A model generated the notes under the pieces. That model saw nothing but the letters and a program-made list of their open reading frames with translations. It ran no database searches and was not told the origin of the DNA. DNA of 64,000 nt from Panopea generosa (lineage: Eukaryota; Mollusca; Bivalvia; Adapedonta; Hiatellidae), in assembly GCA_029582155.1 (NCBI GenBank), contig CM055897.1, positions 1,202,501 to 1,266,500 on the forward strand, in the 5' to 3' direction. Below are positions 34,629 through 43,954 of the stretch, in pieces. Within the stretch, counting starts at the first letter, position 1; each line of letters starts with the position of its first letter. The translations under genes were made by a program, and so were the position numbers.

Positions 34629-35203
34629 TCATCAGTACTGTAAATATATCTTTGTTCGCAATTACCATCCAAAATTTATTTCGGATACATACGATTATGG
34701 GATGAAGTTGTGCAGGGGTTAAGACTAACACGTTAGAAACGTCCAAAGCTGTCACAAGCTGTTTCAATCAGTCGACATCTTATTTTAAAAGTAAATTATG
34801 ATCAAGTATAAAAAGTATACATAAAATCAGTGACTTAATTACAGAGACTGGCAGACTAATAGCAATATAATGTCCACGGCACTTTTAGTATTTCTATAAT
34901 TATTTAACTCTTCGAATCTTGGTCCGAATTTAAAAATTTGGTGCCAAAGTAAAGCTGATAAATATGATGACCAAATCTAATTATCAATTATTTAATATTT
35001 TTTCTTCTGAATTTTAATTATTACGGATTGAAATCGAAATATGTTGAAATTTCACGAAAAAGAAAAAGATTTTTAAACAAAAACGATAGTCTTGATTTAA
35101 CAAATACCATGTTCGTTTAAACAAAACAATAGAATTGATACCATAATCACAAAAATATGTTGTTTGATTCCGGAGGATATGTGTTTACATGATTTAGAAA
35201 ACG

Positions 35204-35410
35204 CCACGTGGTCTAGTGGTAAAGCACCGGCGAACCTGTGATCCTAGGGTCGTTGGTATTTCAATCCTTCGCCACGACTATGTGCGTTGTCCTTGAGAAA
35301 GACACTTTTTCCACATATGCTTAGTACTGGTTATACCCAGGAAGACTTCGAGCGTGATTTAGTCGTAAGAACTTGTTTCAAAATCGAAGTAAAATAAATA
35401 GGTTCAAACT
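35204..35410 (+). mobile_element. SINE family A, full copy
   Basis: tRNA-like head CGTGGTCTAGTGGTAAAGCA, degraded B box, conserved centre CCTTGAGAAAGACACTTTTT, then GACTTCGAGCGTGATTTAGT and a tail AAAATAAATAGG. The CCTTGAGNAAGACACTT centre looks like the shared central domain of a metazoan SINE superfamily. Confidence 0.88.
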
Positions 35411-36352
35411 AAACTAGAAAAAGCCAAAATGTACCACCTGAAATTTAGACAAGTGCCTCCAGTTGCCTATCTCTGTTTATATGTCTCTGATAAAATTGAT
35501 CAAATTAGGTACTTTTTTCATTAATAACAATATCCCTAGATCTCTAAAATTAGATCTTTGATCCATGGATCTCTAAAAGTAATGGCCAATGTTCCCCCAG
35601 TTCTCTGAAAATAAATAGCCATGTTCTCCAGGTCTCCAAAAAACCCGGGAGGGCCTCATACGTCGTGTAGATCCAAGTGTGTATTTATATACCGATATAT
35701 CAACTGTTTTTAACGCCTCATAGTTCCATTCTTTAACGAACTGACGTTCTGGAAATTCTTGTTCACCACAGAATCAAGATGTAGTGTAGACTCCTGTATT
35801 TGGCATTATTTTGGTACTTCATAATTTTATGGTTCATGAATCAACATTCCACCCAAGGTAGTACCATTTATTACCGTGACCCAAAAGGACGAGATATTTT
35901 TATAAGTAAAGAAAATTGCTTTTCCTATATAGAAAAGATACTGAGGAATTTAATAAAAATTTTCTCGCGTAAATCGTATTTACATATCAATATTGTATTA
36001 CACCGCGAAAGACATTTGAAATTATGCGATACTCAATATAAGACAAAAACATAATAATTCCAGTGTGACGAAAAACGCCTTGTACATATAGAAATCCATA
36101 ACATCGGTGTATTTTGTTACGCCGCTATACTTTTCTGTTGGTTGGTAACTTTATATTTACCTTTTATATATGAATAGTCTAAGTATTCCTTATTGTTTAT
36201 TAAGTTACATTAATAAACGTACAGAAAACGTAGTAAATAAACTGTCAGGTAGACGCTTATTGAATTTGATTAAGGATGGTAAATTCAATTGAATCGCATT
36301 ATCTCGAAAGTCATTACGTGGTCGTACAACACTAAGGATGCCCGATTGAAGC

Positions 36353-36373
36353 CATGTGACTAGGTCATGTGAC
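36353..36373 (+). promoter_or_regulatory. Paired E-box/M-box-like sites in LTR U3
   Basis: CATGTGACTAGGTCATGTGAC. The second copy contains TCATGTGA, the M-box form bound by MITF/TFE-type bHLH-zip factors in animals. It lies just upstream of the TATA box and is conserved in both LTRs. Binding is inferred. Confidence 0.35.
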
Positions 36374-36379
36374 TTCTGT

Positions 36380-36386
36380 TATATAA
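36380..36386 (+). promoter_or_regulatory. LTR TATA box
   Basis: TATATAA, repeated at 40223-40229 in the 3' LTR. Confidence 0.6.
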
Positions 36387-37189
36387 CCAGCTGACCGCCT
36401 GTATTCTTGTCAGTCTGATGTTACAACTCGACGGAGAAGGAGCTGCAAGAAGACTTTGCATAATTAATTTATCAATTAATTATTATTATTTGGTAATACA
36501 GGCTGGGACTTTGGACCGAGGTAACAAGTGAACGAGGGATTCCCAGAAGTACAGTTTTCAACTCAGAGTTGCAGAATCCTCTGAAACTTGTGAACAGTGC
36601 TCCGGGTCGTAGTCTGTTGGGTGCCATTGTTTGCCTCAGACAGGTGTTGGGACAGGCTTGGAACATTGCTGCAGAACTAGTTTTATTTAGTTGAAACAAA
36701 GTCCTGAGCAAGTGTTTGAGACGTAAGTCTGATACTTTGGTGCAGCTAGGAGTTTCGAGTTTGGTGTGCTGCAGGACTAGTTTTATTTATTTAAAACAGA
36801 GTCCTGGGCATTTGTTTGGAGTGCTGCAGGACTAGTTTTATTTATTTAAAACAGAGTCTTGGGCATTTGTTTGGAGTGCTGCAGAACTAGTTTTATTTAT
36901 TTAAAACAGAGTTCTGGGCATAGTGTTGTGCGAAACGTTGGTTTGAAACGTTAGTTCGAAACCTTTATAATTTGGTTTTATATGTAAAGTTAATTGTACG
37001 TGATTATTCTTTTTCAAACACGAATCATTTGTTCAATCATTTGTCATCTAATCATAAAGCAAAGTAGCTTGAGGAAAATTATTTCACCATTTATCTTAAA
37101 TCAAACGGCAAGTAGTCCAAGAAAAATTCTTGTATATCATATTTATTAGTAGTTGTGTGCATAATCCGCTCGGTGCACGCTACAAAAAT

Positions 37190-37207
37190 TGGTGGCAGCG
37201 GTGAGAT
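37190..37207 (+). other. Primer-binding site, tRNA-Leu type
   Basis: TGGTGGCAGCGGTGAGAT lies five bases after the LTR and complements the 3' end of a metazoan tRNA-Leu (expected TGGTGGCAGCGGTGGGAT) with one mismatch. Confidence 0.75.
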
Positions 37208-37252
37208 AATTTAATAATCTACAGTTATTACTTTACCCATACTTAATTCAAT

Positions 37253-38134
37253 ATGGATGATAGTCAGGAATTTAATAGTAGGATGCAAAGTTTAGATGAA
37301 CGTTTGCAGGAGATGAGACGGCAAAACGAAATGAGTAAGGTTCAGACTGAAATATCATTTCTTGAACGACAGATAGAAAACATGGAATTGGGCATGTCTA
37401 CAAATGAAGGACGGAGCAGTTCAGCATTGAAAAAGATATCAAAGATGGAGGATAGACAAGATTTAAAGAAATGTTTGAAGACAGAGATTGGTGTTGGCTT
37501 CAAGACTCCGCCTTGGTGCAGTCCCATTAAAAAGGAATATGATGAGTTTGAGACAACACTCGTCAAGGAACCTGACCGTTTTGTTACAAAACGAAGGAAG
37601 TCTGACCCGAAACAGACATGTTCAACACCAAAACATGAAGTAGGTGCAGAACCTGGTAGTTCGAAACCTAGCTCAGGGAATGGTTATGGAGCAAAAGTCA
37701 AACCAGCAACGTTTGATGGTTCGGGCAGTTGGCTGGACTATAAAGCTCATTTTGATGCTTGTTCAAAAATAAATAGTTGGACAGAAGAACAGAAAGGACT
37801 TTATTTGGCTGTATCACTTAGAGGACAAGCTCAGGGTGTTTTCGGAAATTTAAGTTCAGATGCTAATGACTATAACGAGCTGGTACGGTCTTTAGAAGAA
37901 AGATTTGCCCCACCTAATCAAACTGAATTATACCGTGTTCAGTTGCGTGAGAGGAAGCAAAAGGCGTCAGAAACTCTGTCTGAACTTGGTCAGGATGTCA
38001 GACGGCTTACTAATTTAGCCTATCCAACAGCACCAACTGATGTTCGGGAAACTCTAGCAAAAGAGCAGTTTATGGACTCTCTTATAAGCTCAGACATGAG
38101 ACTTCGTATCAAACAAGCTAGGCCGTTAATTTAA
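37253..38134 (+). CDS. LTR element gag (capsid) protein
   Basis: Starts 46 bases after the primer-binding site. 293 residues: an N-terminal coiled coil (about 1-50, MQSLDERLQEMRRQNEMSKV), a basic linker, then a retrotransposon-gag capsid domain (about 145-290) with PATFDGSGSWLDYKAHFDAC, LYLAVSLRGQAQGVFGNL and YRVQLRERKQKASETLSELG. It stops just where the next frame continues the domain (VNLNDAVRHAVELEAYNRAE), so a one-base loss near 38127 probably split gag. The nucleocapsid knuckle is in the following frame. Confidence 0.85.
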   Translation: MDDSQEFNSRMQSLDERLQEMRRQNEMSKVQTEISFLERQIENMELGMSTNEGRSSSALKKISKMEDRQDLKKCLKTEIGVGFKTPPWCSPIKKEYDEFETTLVKEPDRFVTKRRKSDPKQTCSTPKHEVGAEPGSSKPSSGNGYGAKVKPATFDGSGSWLDYKAHFDACSKINSWTEEQKGLYLAVSLRGQAQGVFGNLSSDANDYNELVRSLEERFAPPNQTELYRVQLRERKQKASETLSELGQDVRRLTNLAYPTAPTDVRETLAKEQFMDSLISSDMRLRIKQARPLI

Positions 38135-39603
38135 ACGATGCTGTACGGCATGCAGTCGAGCTTGAAGCATATAATCGTGCTGAAAGGAAGCATATGGAGG
38201 GACATGGATATTTAAGATCAACTTCAGATAAAGAGACAGAATTAAGAGAAGAATTAAAATGTCTCAAGAGCATAGTTTCAGATCTCAGCAAGGCATTCCA
38301 ATCATGGTCTCATGAGAAGACGGTTTCGGAACCACAGGAGGCAAAAACCAACCAAAGTAGAAGATTTCAGCATGGCCGACAGAACTCTCGGGTTGAAGTC
38401 AGGAGAAAAAGAAAATGTTTTAATTGCGGATCCGAAGATCATATTAAACCTAATTGTCCTAAACTTCCGAATGCGAACACCAAATCCAATCCTAGTTCAT
38501 CTAATGATAAACAACATGTTGCAGCTGCTGGTTCAGGTCTTTATGTTGACACCAAAATTAATAATATATTGACAGAATGTTTGATTGATACTGGAGCAAC
38601 TCTCACAATAATTTCTACAAGAGTTTGGGATATTATTAGACCTTGTTCTAGTGAGCTGAAACCGTTTAGAACACAAATCTTGTCAGCATCAGGAGATCCA
38701 GTCAATATCAAGGGCAAAACTTCAGCATGCATAGAGATATGTAGTGTGCAATGTGTCAGTGACATTGTGGTTGCAGATATTGAGATAGATGTTTTACTTG
38801 GTTTAGACTTTTTGCAAACTCAAGATTGTAAACTTGATTTATCTAACAACACATTAACTATTAAAGGCAAGTCATGTCAGTTAAAACTAGCTGGAAGGTT
38901 AGGTTGTTACGGAGTAAATGTTGTCGATCAGTCCGTTTTACCGGTAAAGTCTGAGGTATCTATTCTTATGCAAAACCAGGGAGAATCTATTAACACTGTA
39001 TACAAAAACAAAAGCATTTGTAAAGCTAAATTAGAAAAGCTTAAGTGCATGAAAGACAGACCAACATGTGTGGAATGTAATGTAACTTTTAAAAAGACTG
39101 CATATCTGTGGAGACATTTGAAAAGGAAGCACGGAGTAAAACATATACTGGACCAAACAATAACACTGCAGGAGCATGAAACTAGTGCAACAGAAATATT
39201 ATGTAAAATGACACCAGCTTCACTGCCAGTCCGAGAACCTTTCAAGACTGTGATGTATTCTCAAGATAGTGTAGATACTAGCTCTGAATTATATGTAAAA
39301 TGTGAAACAAATACATTTGAGGAGGCTGGAACGAGTTGTGATCCGAATAGTCGACCTGGAAAGAACGAAAAGTTACGCAGACAAAAAGAGATAAAGATGC
39401 GCCCCAGGGACCAGAGCGTTAATTCCAAACATGTGTTTGAAACTGAAAGTTTGATTGAATTCAATAAAAGTAAAAGAAGCGAAACTAGAAAAACGACCAG
39501 AAGGGCTGACATTCACCATGATGCAAGAAGCACAAAACACTCTTTCGAGGTTAAAGGAGGATTTAGTTCTGGTTGTATAGAAACTTTTATGGAGCATAGA
39601 TAA
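38132..39603 (+). CDS. LTR element nucleocapsid-protease-C2H2 finger fusion
   Basis: Open frame continuing gag; the first ATG after the shift is at 38194. In order: capsid end, basic segment, CCHC knuckle CFNCGSEDHIKPNC (about 38418), aspartic protease LIDTGATLTIIS with the later VLLGLDFLQ (about 38580-38820), and the start of the protease-RT linker (SVLPVKSEVSILMQNQG). Instead of reverse transcriptase the frame then enters a C2H2 zinc finger (CVECNVTFKKTAYLWRHLKR, then KHGVKH) and a basic tail rich in Lys/Arg. Total coding length is only about 780 residues, against well over 1,200 for a complete Gypsy gag-pol. The fusion frame is open for 470 codons, which fits maintenance or a recent deletion. 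Confidence 0.85.
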
Positions 39604-39907
39604 GTTGATGAAGTAAGTTAGGAAACTGAGACTTTTAATTGTGTTTGATATTCATGTAGTCTGAAAGAATATGTTATTTATGGACCATTTTTTCATTATT
39701 TTGATAAACAACAGATTGATATCTGTTCAGCTATTTTTGGAAGTTTTACATGAACAAATATATATGTTCTGGACAAATTATTGTGTTCGATGAATATACC
39801 GATATTTTTCTAGTTTGTATTATCTATTAAAGTTGAGTGTATGTTTTATGGATGATAAATATGGTTACATGATCAAGCGGGACGCTTGTAGTCGGAGGCG
39901 TGGGTAA

Positions 39908-41027
39908 TGTGACGAAAAACGCCTTGTACATATAGAAATCCATAACATCGGTGTATTTTGTTACGCCGCTATACTTTTCTGTTGGTTGGTAACTTTATAT
40001 TTACCTTTTATATATGAATAGTCTAAGTATTCCTTATTGTTTATTAAGTTACATTAATAAACGTACAGAAAACGTAGTAAATAAACTGTCAGGTAGACGC
40101 TTATTGAATTTGATTAAGGATGGTAATTCAATTGAATCGCATTATCTCGAAAGTCATTATGTGGTCGTACAACACTAAGGATGCCCGATTGAAGCCATGT
40201 GACTAGGTCATGTGACTTCTGTTATATAACCAGCTGACCGCCTGTATCCTTGTCAGTCTGATGTTACAACTCGACGGAGAAGGAGCTGCAAGAAGACTTT
40301 GCATAATTAATTTATCAATTAATTATTATTATTTGGTAATACAGGCTGGGACTTTGGACCGAGGTAACAAGTGAACGAGGGATTCCCAGAAGTACAGTTT
40401 TCAACTCAGAGTTGCAGAATTCTCTGAAACTTGTGAACAGTGCTCCGGGTCGTAGTCTGTTGGGTGCCATTGTTTGCCTCAGACAGGTGTTGGGACAGGC
40501 TTGGAACATTGCTGCAGAACTAGTTTTATTTAGTTAAAACAAAGTCCTGAGCAAGTGTTTGAGACGTAAGTCTGATACTTTGGTGCAGCTCGGAGTTTCG
40601 AGTTTGGTGTGCTGCAGGACTAGTTTTATTTATTTAAAACAGAGTCCTGGGCATTTGTTTGGAGTGCTGCAGGGCTAGTTTTATTTATTTAAAACAGAGT
40701 CTTGGGCATTTGTTTGGAGTGCTGCAGAACTAGTTTTATTTATTTAAAACAGAGTTCTGGGCATAGTGTTGTGCGAAACGTTGGTTTGAAACGTTAGTTC
40801 GAAACCTTTATAATTTGGTTTTATATGTAAAGTTAATTGTACGTGATTATTCTTTTTCAAACACGAATCATTTGTTCAATCATTTGTCATCTAATCATAA
40901 AGCAAAGTAGCTTGAGGAAAATTATTTCACCATTTATCTTAAATCAAACGGCAAGTAGTCCAAGGAAAATTCTTGTATATCATATTTATTAGTAGTTGTG
41001 TGCATAATCTGCTCGGTGCACGTTACA
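39908..41027 (+). repeat. 3' LTR
   Basis: Near-identical to 36064-37184. Preceded by a purine-rich CGGAGGCGTGGGTAA that may serve as polypurine tract. Confidence 0.93.
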
Positions 41028-41379
41028 CCAGCAATATCAAATATTTACAATGTATCACTCACCGAACTTCACACTAGAATTCTTGAACATCAGCTTTATA
41101 TTATCATTCTCGCCTCATCTTGCATTCAACTTCACTTCAACAAGCCATTTTCCTATACCTATGCAAGGTACCAGACCTTTATGCAATACAACACATCTTC
41201 CTCTCTCATAAAACCAATGCAACTGACCAGTTACACCTTGCAGTCTACACATAAAAAGTGTTCACTTATGATTTATGTAATTACATGTAATTACCTGTAC
41301 GTAAAGAGTACTGTGAAAGTTTAAGGGTTATGTGTAGTCATTTTATGTGTAAAAAGGTTAATTTTGTTACACAAATGGG
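41028..41379. other. Spacer, no gene seen
   Basis: The frame across the LTR border is fortuitous. Confidence 0.5.
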
Positions 41380-41980
41380 TAAATATAAACAACACAATTT
41401 ACCATATAAATATAAACTACACACAATATACCATATACACATAAACTACACAATGTACCTTATAAATATACACTAAACACAGTATACCCTAGATATATAA
41501 AGTACACACAAAGTACCATATAAATATACACTACACACAGTATACCCTAGACATACAAACTACACACAAAGTTGTGTAGTGCCATATAAATACACACTAC
41601 AGACAGTGTACCCTAGACATATAAACTACACAAAATGTACCATAAAAATATACAATACACACAGTGTACCCTAGACATATAAACTACACACAATGTACCA
41701 TATAAATATATAAACTAGACACAATATACCCTTGACATATAAACTACACACATTGCACCGTATAAATATATACCACACACAGTATACCCTAGGCATATAA
41801 CCTACACAAAATGTACCTTATAAATATACACTACACACAGTATATCCTAGACATATTAACTACACACAGTGAACCATATAAATATACACTACACACAGCG
41901 TATCCTAGACATATAAACTACACACAGTGTACCATATTGATATACACTACACACAGTGTACCTAGATATATAAATTACAC
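41380..41980 (+). repeat. 58-bp minisatellite
   Basis: About ten units of roughly 58 bp, each made of two related halves (CACACAGTATACCCTAGACA and CACAAAGTACCATATAAATA). Confidence 0.9.
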
Positions 41981-42558
41981 ATAACAGCCCAGTTCACCTT
42001 CCTCTCATCATCACACAAATGGGATAATTGTGTTGTTTTGTATCAGTTTGGGCACTTTAGCCTGCTTTCGCATTATATCTTGTGACGATCACGATGATGA
42101 CAGATCATTTTTTTGCAATACCCATATTTTCTTACTTCCTGTATGAATTCTGGGACTGTCAGCTGTCGTGGAAAATTAGTGTAATAAGTTAATATTTAAC
42201 CATCTATTACTTATTGTCGGTAAACATAATGTCTTAACCAAATATAGTTAATGTTTCTTAGAATAATGGATCCATTGTTTATTGAACTTAAGTATGCACT
42301 CATGTGACCAGGAGGTCCAAATACGTCGTTGTAGCTTTCAAATACCTGTCATTTTTATTGATTTGTGGGTGGAGTATAACTTCTGTGATTGATGAACTGG
42401 AGATAAATTGTTCTTTGATGCTTGAAAGCAACATAAATACATTATAGTCATGTGTTTAGTTGTCCTGTTATTTTCACAATCCACATACAATGTATGGATA
42501 TTTTACTCCTTGCTTTTCATTTTACTCCGTGCTTTTAAAATTAAAGAGTATCCCTTGT
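41981..42558. other. Spacer, no gene seen
   Basis: Unremarkable AT-rich sequence. Confidence 0.5.
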
Positions 42559-43240
42559 ATACTGGTCATACCTAATACCGCGAGTCCAAATTTTTTTCAA
42601 CCATGTAAAGAATGGCGTCAATAATAAACAGCAATAAGGTTACTCAAGTATGCTGAGTAATAAACAGTTGCCGATACGAAATGCAAACAAATGCCGATGC
42701 TAAAGGAAGTTGGAGCTTTGTGCACGTCTTCCCAGGCTGTTTTTATACGGGCATTCGCGGTAATAGGTATATCGCGGTATTGGGTATACTGTATATATAT
42801 ACAGTATACCTAATACCCCAGTATACCTTTTACCGTGAATGCCCATATAATGACGATCTGGGACGACATGCGCAAAGCTCCAACTTCCTTTAGCGTCGGC
42901 AACTGTTTTTTACTCAGCATACTTGTGTAACCTTATTACTGTTTATTATTGACGCCATTCTTTACATGGTTGAAAAATTAAGACTCACGGTATAAGGTAT
43001 GACCAGTATATACCTAATAACGCGATATACCTTATTACCGCGAATGCCCGTATAATAACAATCTGGGCAGACATGCCCAAATCTCAAACTTCTGTTATCG
43101 TCAGCATTTGTTTGCATTTTGTATCGGCAACTGTTTTTTTACTCAGCACGCTTAAGTAACCTTATTACTGTTTATTATTGACACCATTCTTTACATGGTT
43201 GAAAATATTTTAGACTTGTGGTATTAGGTATGACCAGTAT
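42559..43240. mobile_element. Three-armed foldback element
   Basis: Ends are inverted (ATACTGGTCATACCTAATAC; the minus-strand right end is the same). A perfect 28-bp palindrome sits at 42783-42810. The left arm 42599-42782 is inverted as 42811-42975, and that right arm is repeated directly at about 43023-43205. No coding sequence. Confidence 0.85.
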
Positions 43241-43954
43241 GCCAACTAATTTACAGGAGTATCAAGACAACTGCATTTTGAAATGATAAAGTATTTACTG
43301 AAATGAGTTATTGAAGCAGTGTATCATCATCAAATACCCACTCAGTACAGTGTAGTACCAAGGCTTGACAACTGTCAATATATGCATTAAAATAGTAGTT
43401 TTTAGGTTGGAATTGGCCATCACCATATTTGAACAACTAAGGTGCATATAATTATTGAAATATGAAGTTTCTGGTTTGAGACACTTTTACAGATCTGTTA
43501 CCAATCATTACTGTCGTTCACCTTCTGTATCATTAGTTTTCTTGTGCGTTAACTGTTTATATGAAGTTTTACAAATATTTCATTCATTGTATAGATGTTT
43601 AAATAGCAAACCTTTCATAGACATTACATCTGCATACGACATTAATTTGTTTTAAATAACCAGTATTTCTTACCTAAAATGTTTCATAAATGTGTGGAAA
43701 GTATAAACTGGATTTGAAAACTAGCTTAAAAAAGCTCGTGTAAATTTATCCCCATCATATTCAGGTGAAGAGGATATTTGATTCAGTTTGGTTGATGAGT
43801 TAATTTCTACCTGAGGTATTACCTGCTTTTATGACACATACATATTTTGAATCCACAGTTTGCACTACTAAGGAGAGTTGATCAGGCCTGTTTGACTTTT
43901 TATGTTTAGTTACTGAAGAGGAGACTTCATAATAATTACAAATTTTATTTTCAG

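Larger units (their letters stand above)
33998..35657. mobile_element. 1.66-kb inverted-repeat element with 6-bp target duplication
   Basis: Starts GAGGCCCTCCC (33998-34008) and ends GGGAGGGCCTC (35647-35657), a perfect 11-bp inverted repeat. ATACGT lies directly outside each end (33992-33997 and 35658-35663). Both sub-ends hold several roughly 30-bp repeats of the type GTTCCCCAGATCTCTAAAAG in the same orientation (34015-34180 and 35530-35640). The interior holds two SINE pieces and a 146-codon frame (34282-34722) that overlaps one of them and shows no known domain. Non-autonomous DNA transposon of unassigned superfamily. Confidence 0.7.
36064..37184 (+). repeat. 5' LTR
   Basis: TG...CA bounded. 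It contains a TATATAA box (36380-36386), a likely initiator about 30 bases downstream (TTGTCAGTCTGATG), paired CATGTGAC E-boxes at 36353-36373, and three 55-bp internal tandem units (GTGCTGCAGGACTAGTTTTA..., starts 36766, 36821, 36876). Confidence 0.93.
36064..41027 (+). mobile_element. Gypsy-like LTR retrotransposon lacking RT, RNase H and integrase
   Basis: Two LTRs of 1,121 and 1,120 bp begin TGTGACG and end TACA, with a CCAG target duplication (36060-36063 and 41028-41031). I count about nine substitutions and one indel between them (under 1%), so the insertion is recent. The 2.7-kb interior holds a leucine-tRNA binding site, gag, zinc knuckle and protease and then jumps to a C2H2 finger. 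Movement would need enzymes in trans. Confidence 0.93.

Noticed and set aside
34282-34722. A 146-codon gene
   Set aside because: Its later part is an antisense tRNA-like SINE head and it lies inside a transposable element; no motif.
38130-38142. Slippery heptamer TTTAAAC as a programmed -1 frameshift site
   Set aside because: The heptamer is out of phase with the gag frame and lies partly beyond the gag stop; a one-base loss is simpler.
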